A model generated the notes under the pieces. That model was not told the origin of the DNA. It saw only the letters and a list, made by a program, of their open reading frames with translations, and searched no databases. DNA of 64,000 bases from Branchiostoma floridae (taxonomy: Eukaryota; Chordata; Leptocardii; Amphioxiformes; Branchiostomatidae): assembly GCF_000003815.2 (NCBI RefSeq), contig NC_049981.1, positions 20,579,015 to 20,643,014 on the forward strand, read 5' to 3'. Shown piece by piece: positions 21,735-31,113 of the stretch (position 1 is its first letter; each line of letters begins with the position of its first letter). A program made the position numbers and the translations under genes.

Positions 21735-24386
21735 GTGAGGACAGGTGTGGTGGACAGGTGTGTAGTCAAGAGGTGTGTTGTACCAAGTAGGTGTGGTATA
21801 CAGGTGTGTGGCCAAGTGTGTTGTACACTTGTGTTATACAATGCACTTGGTGGGTATATCAAATGTATTATACAGGTGTGTTGTACAGGTGTGCCAAACA
21901 GGTGTATCGTCATGCATGTTGTATAAGTGTGTTGTATGGGTGGGTTTTTCAGGTGGTGGTCAGGTGTGCTGTAGTTACAGGTGTGCTATGCAGGTTTGTG
22001 GTCAAGTGTGCATGTGTATTGTACTGGTGGGTGTATCAAGTGTGTTGGTTAGGTGTGTTGTACAGTGACCACGGTGCCAGATGTATTGAATGTACTGAAA
22101 AATGTCCTTGCTACAACCAGGATATGATGTTATCTGTACATGATAAAGGATGTGTCAGCTGTCACAACTTGTTTGGCTTATGATGTTCTTTCTTCAGTTC
22201 ACAGAAACTCTGGAGAAAGTTACCAAGAAGAAAACCAAAGCCCTGAGTGAGTCTGAGATCATCGACACATTCGAGGAGGTGTGCGAAGGTTCCTGGGACG
22301 AGTGAGTAGAGCTGTGTATAACTGTGGGACAGTTAATGTACTTGTATTACTAAATATTTAGGGCCAAAGGGCCGTGTGGATATGCTCACAGACATTAGAT
22401 GAAGAGGCCAAAAGTTTGATTCCTGGAATTCCTGTTTATAGACGTTGCTTCCCACCCCTTCTCCACCAGTTTTGAACAGACCTTTAACTAAATAAATTCG
22501 AATTTATGATGTTTTCCCCAGGTCATTTTGCATAAAATAACCTGGGTTTACACTGTCATTGTCTCTATAAACTTGTGAATTGCCTGCTGCAAATTATAAA
22601 AATTACTGAGAACTGGTAGAAGAAATCAGGCAAAACCAGTTATACAAGTCAAAGTCACTAACTCAAAAGGATTGTATGCAAATGCCACTGTTAATATGTA
22701 AATCATGTTAAGACAATTTCTTTGTTTCATGTTTAGACAACTTCAAGACAACAACAATGTGTTGTTTGGCTTATGATGTTCTTTCTTCAGTTCACAGAAA
22801 CTCTGGAGAAAGTTACCAAGAAGAAAACCAAAGCCCTGAGTGAGTCTGAGATCATCGACACATTCGAGGAGGTGTGCGAAGGTTCCTGGGACGAGTGAGT
22901 AGAGCTGTGTATAACTGTGGGACAGTTAATGTACTTGTATTACTAAATATTTAGGGCCAAAGGGCCGTGTGGATATGCTCACAGACATTAGATGAAGAGG
23001 CCAAAAGTTTGATTCCTGGAATTCCTGGTTTATAGACGTTGCTTCCTTGGGAAAAGCACTTTCCTTGCTCAACCCAGGTGTAGAAATGGGTACCTGACTT
23101 TGGTCAAGGAGGTAAAAGGTAGTGGGCTCAGCCTTCAAATGCTGTGCCATTACATTAGGAATAGTGTATAACAAACAACCCACTGCCCCTAAGGCCTCAA
23201 AAAGTCTAAGGGATTACCCTTACCTTTTATTGCTATTACTACAAATAGACAAACAATAGCTCAAAACAATTTTCTACCTTGGTCATGGTATTAAAAAATG
23301 GCTGTAGCTCATTACGAAGTCAATCTTCTTGGATGAAACTCAAGTGTTTTGTATTTCTTCCTCAGCTATGGTATCAAGGAGGTTGATGGTTTGAAGAGAC
23401 TGTCTGGTCCTGGTTTAGAGACTAAAGATGTACCTGGAGTCATGCAGGGAGGAGGAAAATGGCCTTTCAGGTAAGGAAACTCAAACTCAACCAGGGTCTT
23501 CCCAATTCCCTGATTCAAAGTTTCTTAGTCTCTATGCAGACCTTTTAGCTTTAGCCCACTCCCACTGATCACTGAGGATCTCTTTTCTGTAAGGCTTAGG
23601 CAGCCTATTTTGATTTCCCACAATTTGTGGGGAACAACATTTTGCTTTGTCTGAATTTAGCGTATGCCATATGGGGGAAGCTCATGCTTGCTTGCTTGCT
23701 TGCTTACTTGCTTATGTCGAGTCTATCCGGTCTTGAGTTGTGATGGCAGCCCATGCTTCCCTGTCAATCATGCAGCTCATGCAGTCACTATATCTTGCTA
23801 ACAAGGCTAAGAACTTCTTCCCTCACCTAATAGCAAACCAAAGTTCCATGTGATTTATCCCATAACTATATCTTCACGCTAATCTGTTTAATCTGTTTTT
23901 CATATCAGACATGCTAATCTCAGCTGTCAAGATGATGGAATGGCAATGAGATTCTGTAAATGACAGAATGCTGGATGCTTTAGAAAACTCTCAGGCTGAT
24001 CTCTAGATACCTCTGATACAAAATTAACAGCCACCCAATGCTGTAGAATACAGCAGCAATCAGTACACATGAGCAATTATAGACCATTACATAATCAGAA
24101 AAATGGTACATGTAATTAAAATGCCTGCTTTGAAAATTGCTGTGGAAGATCACGTACACTATGACACAGTGTCATGTTTTGCAATTAAAAGTGGAAATTC
24201 TCAAATCTTTTTAGGTTGAAGGAGATGTGCTTCAACTATGTTGGAAATGAGGGTGAGGAAGAGCTGTACGGCATCTTTAAGAGCAAGATGACTCTGGAGA
24301 AGTTCTTGTGTAAGGAGAAAAACGGACCCTGTCACCCCAAGAACAAGAAAGTCAAGAAAGTAGAGGAAGAAAAGGAAGAACTGTGA
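21525..24386 (+). CDS. MZB1: MZB1 (pERp1) orthologue, ER-resident folding cofactor (4 exons)
   Basis: Exons 21525-21734, 22198-22301 (or its copy 22791-22894), 23366-23470 and 24215-24386 join to 196 residues; human MZB1 has 189. Residues 1-29 form a signal peptide with an A-R-A cleavage site. Then come HMPDYLKCDACRIIAYK, DYGIKEVDGLKRLSGPGL and a lysine/glutamate tail ending KEEL, a KDEL-type ER-retention signal (human REEL). Cysteines at 61, 64, 99, 145, 172 and 179 match the six-cysteine saposin-like/canopy pattern. In vertebrates MZB1 works in the ER lumen with GRP94 and helps immunoglobulin (IgM) assembly in B lineage cells. An animal without antibodies must use it for other clients, which is inference. 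Neighbouring promoter elements suggest UPR control. Confidence 0.9.
21735..22075 (+). repeat. Degenerate minisatellite in MZB1 intron 1
   Basis: Many imperfect copies of a 14-20 bp unit built on CAGGTGTGTTGTA begin right after the exon 1 donor. The open frames across it are repeat artefacts. Confidence 0.85.
22169..22452 (+). repeat. Tandem duplication, copy A (contains MZB1 exon 2)
   Basis: About 284 bp starting TTGTTTGGCTTATG recur from 22,762 at an offset of 593 bp with essentially one single-base indel. The copy includes the acceptor, the 104-nt exon 2, the donor and about 150 bp of following intron. Confidence 0.95.
22198..22301 (+). CDS. MZB1: MZB1 exon 2, copy A
   Basis: The acceptor TTCTTCAG leads into FTETLEKVTKKKTKALSE, then EEVCEGSWD; donor GTGAGT, exit phase 2. 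It encodes residues 71-104 and conserved C99. Its length, 104 nt, is not a multiple of three. Confidence 0.85.
22762..23046 (+). repeat. Tandem duplication, copy B (contains MZB1 exon 2 copy)
   Basis: The second copy of the unit at 22,169. Just beyond its right end, copy B is followed by a SINE-like segment, whereas copy A is followed by unrelated intron. Confidence 0.95.
22791..22894 (+). CDS. MZB1: MZB1 exon 2, copy B (identical alternative)
   Basis: The 104 nt and both splice sites are the same as copy A, so either can supply residues 71-104. If both were included, the frame entering copy B would hit TGA after 16 codons. Use must therefore be mutually exclusive, or this is an assembly duplicate. 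Confidence 0.8.
23047..23225 (+). repeat. SINE-like dispersed repeat in MZB1 intron 2
   Basis: A segment with GGGAAAAGCACTTTCCTTG, then AAATGGGTACCTGAC and CACTGCCCCTAAGGCCTC resembles a dispersed SINE body I recall from marine invertebrate genomes. The identification is from memory only; the left edge abuts the exon 2 duplication. Confidence 0.4.
23366..23470 (+). CDS. MZB1: MZB1 exon 3: DYGIKEVDGLKRLSGPGL block
   Basis: The 105-nt exon completes an aspartate codon from exon 2 and encodes the most conserved MZB1 block; donor GTAAGG, exit phase 2. Confidence 0.92.
23680..23712. repeat. (GCTT)n microsatellite
   Basis: Seven or so CTTG units in MZB1 intron 3. Confidence 0.9.
24215..24386 (+). 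CDS. MZB1: MZB1 exon 4: last three cysteines and KEEL terminus
   Basis: The acceptor TTTTTAG restores frame; residues 140-196 include C145, C172 and C179, a lysine/glutamate-rich tail and KEEL before TGA. Confidence 0.92.
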
Positions 24387-24462
24387 CAACATCTACATCA
24401 TTAGCCTGTGTTACATGATCTCTTGGGGGCTGATTGTGCTTCCTCCAGGAGAGGAGGGGTCT

Positions 24463-24580
24463 GACCAGTACTTATGATTAATTATGTTAATTTACACATT
24501 AACACATGGTGTTACACTTTGGTGACCAGTACTTATGATTAATTATGTTAATTTACACATTAACACATGGTGTTACTTTT
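24463..24580 (+). repeat. 60-bp tandem duplication in MZB1 3' UTR
   Basis: A unit starting GACCAGTACTTATG occurs twice head to tail (24,463 and 24,523), nearly identical. Confidence 0.93.
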
Positions 24581-25496
24581 TTGTACAGAAATGAATTGCC
24601 CAACACTCCATTTTTTCCACCGAAAAAAAGAGATTGTTAAAATTTCTTATTGTACAATCATTTAGATTTACTTGAGGCGTGGTAAATCATGTGTCATACT
24701 CAGATTTTAAAAAGATTAATGTTACATCATTATAGCAGCTTGTAAGTGTAGTTATTAACAAGGGCTTGTGACTGTTCTAGCTGAATTTTGTGGAGGAGAG
24801 CAAAATTAGAATATTTTTTATCAGAGAAAGTTGATATATGTTGGTGATAGGAAAATGATGTTAGAGACTGAAATAAATGGGTCACAGGATAAATACTAAT
24901 TTTGATGCAAGCACGGTGAGATGGGTATTCAAAAGCAGTTGTGTCAAAAGTGTCAAATAGTGGAAATCAGTAAATTTGAAATATTGGTTATACAACGTGC
25001 TTAGTAACAAATGGAGGGAGATTCAAAATGTGCAATCAACTAGGTAAAAATTATTGACACCTTATGTTTGCTTTTTGAGGGGAGGATTGTCCATAAATGT
25101 CTTGAATGGAATTACCCTGGAATATTGTTACAGTAGCATTTACATGTTTACCGATGCATCAATCTGCAATAAGTTTGGCACATAATAATGTCTATGGAAT
25201 GTATGCGTATACCGTATAGGGTTATCCGCTTTACTGTTGCCTTCATCAATTTTTCAATGTAATACAAGTAGTTTGATTTTTGTATGAGAGCTATATGGAA
25301 ATGCATGTGTGAACCACTGAATTGTGTGTGTGGCAAATTTTTGACACTGTCTTATCACCAAACGAAACTATTCCTAAGGTTATGTCTGTTTTGGTGTTTT
25401 ATGGTATCTATTATAATATTACGTTTCTTCAAGGACATTAAATGGTTTGTGAAGTGGGCAGGTGTTAACATTATATGTTCTATTATAGTATCTTCA

Positions 25497-25502
25497 AATA
25501 AA
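25497..25502 (+). terminator. Candidate MZB1 polyadenylation signal AATAAA
   Basis: The hexamer lies 1.1 kb after the stop codon; an earlier AATAAA near 24,872 is an alternative. The intervening AT-rich sequence is probably 3' UTR. Confidence 0.4.
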
Positions 25503-25519
25503 AGCAGAGATAGCTTTTA

Positions 25520-26180
25520 AGTTTTTGTTTCTTACTGAAAAAACAAACTGGTAGGCTACCCATGTGATATTTTCTTACATTAACTATGTTCTAGCATATT
25601 GAACATGTAAAGTTATCTGTTAGACGTTAGAAGGAGAAATGCTGACCATAGCAAAAACCTGAAGACTATAAGTTACCTTTTTTTGGTTTGCAACAGGCAT
25701 CTGGGTGAATGAATGAATGAATGAATGAACGGACTCAATAGTTGTACCTGGTGTAGTGAACTGCAACAATAACAAAGTAATCAACACGATCATACTCTTC
25801 TCTTCTGAAAAAAATGATTACGAGAATGTGGACGGAATGAGGAATTGAACTGAAATGTTGCATTCATTTATTAAACGTTATAATGTTACGGTTTATCTTT
25901 TTTTAAAGCGCTGCGAATGTATTGGTGGTGAAATTAGAAAAAAAACTTAAGAAATTTCGCACCCTAATTTTTCAGCTTTGTAATCTGAAACACAGAATTA
26001 ATCTAGCTAGGCCTTGTAATTGTATGAATCTGGAAGAACAGCGTCAACACTGCCAAAGTCACTTTCCCATCCCGCCGCTGGGTGGCGCTGTGCAGTAAAC
26101 AAAGACTCCCGCAACAGTTGGGATTTTAGCCTGGGAACGAGAACGCACACTTGCTCAAACCAATCAATCCTTCATCACGT
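25520..26180. other. Intergenic region after MZB1
   Basis: No gene recognised; a short GAAT repeat lies near 25,707-25,728. Confidence 0.5.
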
Positions 26181-26482
26181 GACCAGGGAGTATCATGGAG
26201 GACCCGAGTCGGGTTGGGGTGTTTGGATTTGTCTGATTTGTTTGGTGACTTTCAGGCAAATTAGCGCCTTCTAGAGTAATCATTAGGTAGAATCGGGTAG
26301 GGGAAGGCTGTCGAAAGTTCAGGTAGAAGTTTTGATTGCTTGGAGTGCGGCATAAGTCCGGGAGAGGCGTTTTTCCCGGGTAGGACACAGTCCAAACGTC
26401 CAGTTCCGGCTGATCATCATAAACAGCACCGAAAATTTTGGCGTCGGAACCGGTCGCATCGATCGCATGTTTCCGACTCAAG
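26181..26482 (+). promoter_or_regulatory. Possible promoter/noncoding first exon of the downstream gene
   Basis: A GC-richer segment ends in CAAG followed by the strong donor GTATGT at 26,483. It precedes the 39,801 exon, so it could be a 5' UTR exon joined across the transposon nest. Transcript data would be needed; this is weak inference. Confidence 0.25.
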
Positions 26483-26914
26483 GTATGTAAATATTTGTAT
26501 TTTCTGTGTGAGAGGCAACATAGGCCCACGTGAGAATGTTATCCTGAAAAGAAGTTTGCCGATCTTTAGTCACGAGGAAACGTTTTGTACGTTACGGTTT
26601 GAGACCGCTAACAGTGTAGCCGACTCCCTTGAGTGACAACCGTACAAACTGTCGACTGCTGCCGCCCCGTGTCGCACGACAAGGGCGGACTTCAGGAGAC
26701 CTTTTCAACGCTTTCCAGCCAAGACCTTTGATCTAAGAACTCCAACCACACACCCGATGTCCCTCCTTCTAGGAAATATGATCCCTCTGAGCTAAACTTT
26801 GCTACAAGGCTTGTCCAGGAGCCAGTGACCAGTGTTTCGCAGAGCTTGTACCCGAGCTGTCAAACTGTCGTCTGCAGCGGTGAAAAATGTCGCCAGCTGA
26901 AAATGTCGGGTCAA

Positions 26915-26937
26915 AAATGATAGTTATCTACCTACCT
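26915..26937. repeat. DIRS downstream terminal repeat, outer 23 bp (left of the LINE)
   Basis: The 23 bases from AAATGATAG to CTACCT are the exact reverse complement of 33,127-33,149 in the internal complementary region, which proves they are the outer end of the DIRS element. Confidence 0.9.
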
Positions 26938-27092
26938 TGTTGTTGTTGTTGTTGTTGTCCTCGTTTAACGTCTATTATTTCGCTAGACGTGGTCTCTTGG
27001 TGCTGAGTAACACATGGTTCGCTTTTGAGTCAATAGTCTCTCTTGGTATTTAACTCTTGGTTCCTTGTGCTTGAGAGTTGCTGGAGGAGTTT

Positions 27093-30000
27093 CTAGGAGA
27101 GTACGTCGAAACGGTGTGTACTCTCAATGTACTGGGAGAAGGCCATGTACATCTGTTTGTTGATTCCTTCTGAAAGGTCTTCTCTCATTCCAGCTAGCGT
27201 GGTGATGTCCGTGTCTCTGCTGTCTTCTGCTGTGTTGTATGTCTCATATATATTCTCCACTTCTAGCAGCATATGTTGTCTTTCCTTTTCATAGCGAGGG
27301 CAGTGGTACAGGAAGTGGTTGGTGGTCTCCACAGCACCGCAGTTAGTGCAGCTAGGTGAGATTTCAGGGTTCATCCAGTTTTGATAGGAGTTGAGTCTGG
27401 TGTGGCCACTCACTAGCTGGTTGATGATGACTTGTGTGCTTCTTCTTCCAAGTGTTTGTCCCTTCTTCTTCATGTTGGTGGCTATCTTCTGCATGTGTTC
27501 ACTTCTTGTGTTCAGCTTGGTCCTTCTGTTCCATCTCTCGTGTGCTTGTGCTTCAATGTGTTTCATGGCTTGCTGTTTTGTCCAAGATGTGTAGTTCTGG
27601 CAGTTTCTTGCTTCCTCTGCTGCCAGCTTAGCTTCTTTGTCTGCAATTTCATTTCCAGGAATTCCCATGTGTCCCGGGCACCAGGTGATCTGTATGGTGT
27701 AGCCTTTAGATTTGAGTGTGCTGAGTTTGCTTCTGAGTGTGTTTATCAGGCTGTTGTATGCTTCCACTTGTTGTACCCCTGTGACTGTCTCTATTGCAGC
27801 TTTGCAGTCGCAGAGGAGGAGAATCTTGTTCGATGTGGTCGGTCTTCTGTTGATGGTGTCTATGGCTAGGTGTAGTCCCTCGAGTTCCCCTTCGTAGTTA
27901 TTTGATTTGTTGGCCACCGGTTTGCGTACAGCGAAAGGCTCCGTGGTTCCCCACTTTTCGTACACAACTGCAGCACAACCGGTGGGCCCAGGGTTTCCAA
28001 GGGCCGAGCCGTCAGTGAAGATGACTGTGGTGGGTATGTTATTGCCTGTGATATCTTGAAGTATGGTCAGGATTTCTTCTCGTGCCCTGTCTTTTCCCCC
28101 CGTGGTGATTGTTGTAGCTGTAAAGGACCCAGTGATGCTGCCCATGGTGAAGGGAGGAAGTCTGGAGTCGTAGTATGGCTCCTTGTCAATCATGCATTCT
28201 TCCATCTCGCCCTTCATTTCGTTGAGTCTGGTCTGTAGCAGATGTAGCGGAGTTCCGATCTGGATGTCTGACTTGTGTGAGTTCATGTTTGTGATGGTAT
28301 CAAAGATGGGGTTTCCAGTGTGCTTGGACTTCATTCTGAGGTAGCTCTGGGCTTGTCTACAAGTGAGATGGATGTCAATAGGTGGGATGGCGGCTATCGA
28401 TTCCAGGGCCTCGGTGCTTGTTCTCTCGAGGCATCCAGTTGCAGTGAGCAGTGCCTGTCTCTGTATAGGAGAGTAAGCCTTCTCCAGTCTGTCTTTGGCA
28501 GTGATGGTGCATTCGGCAGCGTAGTCTAGGATGGGTCTGACGAGAGTTGTGTACAGCAGGATGTGGGCTTGTTGAGAGGGATTCTTCTTAGCTTGTGTAA
28601 CCTTGCTTACAGCTTTCAGGGCTCTGAAAGCCTTCGCCTTTGTCGTCGTGATGTGTTTGTCATAGGTGAGTTGTTGGTCTAGTGTGACTCCTACAAGCTT
28701 GAAGTTGTCAACCACTTCTATGCACTTGTTGTCAACTGTCAAGTTCTGTATTTCCATGTCGTCTGCATCTGCTTGTGGAGGGGGAAATATCATGGCTTGA
28801 GTTTTGCCCTGTTGGATCTTCATGTTCCAGAGTGGGCACCAGTTGAGGATGACTTTGGAGATGCCAGCCTCTACCTCTTCTTTCACTGATTGGATATCTT
28901 CCCCAGACGACCAGCCTGCTCCGTCATCTGCGTACTGGAAGTTATCAAGGTTGGTGTCCGTGTATGCGTCAGCTGTGTATATGTTGCAGAGTGTTGTGGA
29001 AAGTACCGCGCCTTGGGGGATGCCGACTTTGTTCTGTTGTGGGGGTGTTGTTATCGAGTTGATCCTGTAGCTGGCTTCTCTGTCTTTGAGGAAGGAGCTT
29101 AGATAACACAGCATCCTTCCTTTGATGCCTCTGGAGATGAGCTTGTACAGCAGGCCCTCCTGCCAGACCCGATCAAAGCAAGCTTCGTAGTCGGCAAAGA
29201 CAGCTATTGTTGTTCTGTTTTGCCTCCAGCCCTCTGTGATATCCTGAGTGAGTCTGAGTACGCCATGTGAAGCAGTCCTGTGTCTTCTGTAGGCTTCTGG
29301 GGTGTGGGAGAAGTGATTGTTGACTTCAGCCCACCAAGTCAGTCGGTTATTGATTGCTCTTTCCATGATTTTTCCTATTACACTGGATAGGGTGATGGGA
29401 CGGTAGGACTTGATCAGGTTGTAGTTCTCTTTGCCGGGCTTGCGTATAAGGACTTTGGTGTCTTGCTTCATTTGTGTAGGTAGTTCGCCGTGTCTCCATA
29501 TGCATTGTAGCAAGAAATGTAGTGCTTCTGTGAGTGCCGCCCCTCCTTTCTTAATCATGACAGGGAGGATGCCTTCGATGGGGCTTGGAGCCGAGTTACA
29601 ATTCATCTTCCCAATTGCTGCTTGCACCTCTTCCAGTTCTAGGTCATAGTTCAGGGGGTCTTCTTGATCGTCATCTTCTTTGACTGCTTCTGTCTGGTGT
29701 TTGATGGCTGCTTCCACTGCATGTGAGACGTTGTGTTTCCAGTGTGACAGGTCAGCGTTCATTTCTACCTCAGACGGGGCGAAGGTGTCAGTAGCGACCT
29801 GTGCAATCTCTTGGTCAGATGTGGCAACATCACCATTGGGTAGTTTCAGTGGCTGTACGACGGATTTTGCGTTATTGTTCAGGTGTGTTTTGATGGTTTT
29901 CCAGAAAGATTGAGGTTTTCTTGGGTCCATGCTCTTTAGTTGTGCCTCCCAGTGTTTGCTTTGTGCGTCTTCATCCATCTGTTCAAGGGTTTCTTTTTCT

Positions 30001-31106
30001 TTCAGGTACTTGTTGAGGTTGTGCATATCCCGTCTTCTGCGGAATTTTCTCAAGGCAGTTTTTGTGACCTTCATTTGTTCCTCAAGTGCTGGTGTCCAAT
30101 GCCCTTTACTATGTTTGGTTATGGTCTTCTTGTTGATGATTCCTTCTGTGCATTTGTTGAGAGTGATCTTAAAACTGTCGTACAAGTCAGATACATTGAT
30201 GTCTGCAGGTACTGTCTTCTTGTCATTGTCTTCAAGCCAAATCTGGAATTGCTCGTTTGTGGTTTCCTCCCATTTCTCCCAATCCACATTTCTGAGGTCG
30301 TATCGTTCAACCTTTTCAACTGGGGTCTTAGTTCCGACTTCCATTGTGATCAGGTGATGGTCTGTTTTCAGTTGGACTTCAGGTTGCACCCTCCATCTTT
30401 CGACTAGTTTCATTGCTTGTGAGTTAGTGATGGTGAGATCTATGACGCTGTTCTCTCTTGTTGGTCTGAAGTCGTTGATGGGATGGAGGTTGTGTGTTAG
30501 CAGGAAGTTGTTGAGTTGGTGCCCAAGTTGATTGTCTTTTTCATCCCCCCATGCTGGGTGACGGGCATTGAGGTCGCCACATAGGATTAATGGTCTCTTG
30601 GTGGATAGGAGGGATTTTACTGCATGTGTTAGTTCTTCCATTCCTTCTTTGTTATCGGGTGGGACATAAGCTGAGATGAGTGTGAAGTTTGCTGTGTCCG
30701 TGTAGATGTTCACGGCTGCGATGTCTGCATGTGTGGTGTTGTCCAAGTTTATCTCCATCATTTTGACATGTTCTTTGGTAGCAATGGCTACCCCTCCTCC
30801 TCTTTTTGTGGGTCTGCTTTTGAAGATCCAGTTCCAGGTTTTCAGGCATTGGGGTCTGTCTGTTTTGTTCCATACCTCTGAGAGACAGAGTATGTCTATG
30901 TTCTGCTTTTTGCACATGTGTTCAACAAGTGAAGATGATGTGTTGATAGACCGAATGTTGACTTGGGCGATTTTCATGTTGTCGGTTGTAGAAGTCTTTT
31001 CTCGTGAGTTGATAGGTAGAGTTGTTGATGATATTGCCTCAAATGTGTAGTCGTGAGTAGATAGAATCAGGCATGCAAGCGTTGCTAGGATAATGTACTT
31101 CTTCAT
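27093..31106 (-). CDS. LINE ORF2: endonuclease, reverse transcriptase, RNase H
   Basis: The frame is open from 31,268, but I prefer the ATG at 31,106, seven bases after the ORF1 stop, giving about 1,337 residues. In order: a hydrophobic leader-like N-terminus (MKKYIILATLACLILS); an AP-like endonuclease (AQVNIRSIN, LSEVW, CGDLNARH, KTDHHL) over about residues 42-250; the reverse transcriptase with SYRPITLSS, FADYEACFD, GIPQGAVLS and catalytic YADD near residue 722; RNase H with FTDGSALGNPG, YEGELEGLHLA and CPGHMGIPGNEIAD; and a C-terminal CTNCG...HFLYHC zinc motif. No stop or frameshift interrupts it, so the copy may be young. It copies its RNA into DNA at a nicked target. Confidence 0.93.
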   Translation of the reverse strand: MKKYIILATLACLILSTHDYTFEAISSTTLPINSREKTSTTDNMKIAQVNIRSINTSSSLVEHMCKKQNIDILCLSEVWNKTDRPQCLKTWNWIFKSRPTKRGGGVAIATKEHVKMMEINLDNTTHADIAAVNIYTDTANFTLISAYVPPDNKEGMEELTHAVKSLLSTKRPLILCGDLNARHPAWGDEKDNQLGHQLNNFLLTHNLHPINDFRPTRENSVIDLTITNSQAMKLVERWRVQPEVQLKTDHHLITMEVGTKTPVEKVERYDLRNVDWEKWEETTNEQFQIWLEDNDKKTVPADINVSDLYDSFKITLNKCTEGIINKKTITKHSKGHWTPALEEQMKVTKTALRKFRRRRDMHNLNKYLKEKETLEQMDEDAQSKHWEAQLKSMDPRKPQSFWKTIKTHLNNNAKSVVQPLKLPNGDVATSDQEIAQVATDTFAPSEVEMNADLSHWKHNVSHAVEAAIKHQTEAVKEDDDQEDPLNYDLELEEVQAAIGKMNCNSAPSPIEGILPVMIKKGGAALTEALHFLLQCIWRHGELPTQMKQDTKVLIRKPGKENYNLIKSYRPITLSSVIGKIMERAINNRLTWWAEVNNHFSHTPEAYRRHRTASHGVLRLTQDITEGWRQNRTTIAVFADYEACFDRVWQEGLLYKLISRGIKGRMLCYLSSFLKDREASYRINSITTPPQQNKVGIPQGAVLSTTLCNIYTADAYTDTNLDNFQYADDGAGWSSGEDIQSVKEEVEAGISKVILNWCPLWNMKIQQGKTQAMIFPPPQADADDMEIQNLTVDNKCIEVVDNFKLVGVTLDQQLTYDKHITTTKAKAFRALKAVSKVTQAKKNPSQQAHILLYTTLVRPILDYAAECTITAKDRLEKAYSPIQRQALLTATGCLERTSTEALESIAAIPPIDIHLTCRQAQSYLRMKSKHTGNPIFDTITNMNSHKSDIQIGTPLHLLQTRLNEMKGEMEECMIDKEPYYDSRLPPFTMGSITGSFTATTITTGGKDRAREEILTILQDITGNNIPTTVIFTDGSALGNPGPTGCAAVVYEKWGTTEPFAVRKPVANKSNNYEGELEGLHLAIDTINRRPTTSNKILLLCDCKAAIETVTGVQQVEAYNSLINTLRSKLSTLKSKGYTIQITWCPGHMGIPGNEIADKEAKLAAEEARNCQNYTSWTKQQAMKHIEAQAHERWNRRTKLNTRSEHMQKIATNMKKKGQTLGRRSTQVIINQLVSGHTRLNSYQNWMNPEISPSCTNCGAVETTNHFLYHCPRYEKERQHMLLEVENIYETYNTAEDSRDTDITTLAGMREDLSEGINKQMYMAFSQYIESTHRFDVLS

Positions 31107-31113
31107 GCCTTGG

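Noticed and set aside
21525-22183. Several overlapping open frames rich in Cys, Val and Gly
   Set aside because: Beyond the exon 1 donor they only translate the CAGGTGTG minisatellite.
27391-30407. Plus-strand frames of 100-155 codons, Cys/Ser/Phe rich
   Set aside because: Antisense shadows of LINE ORF2.
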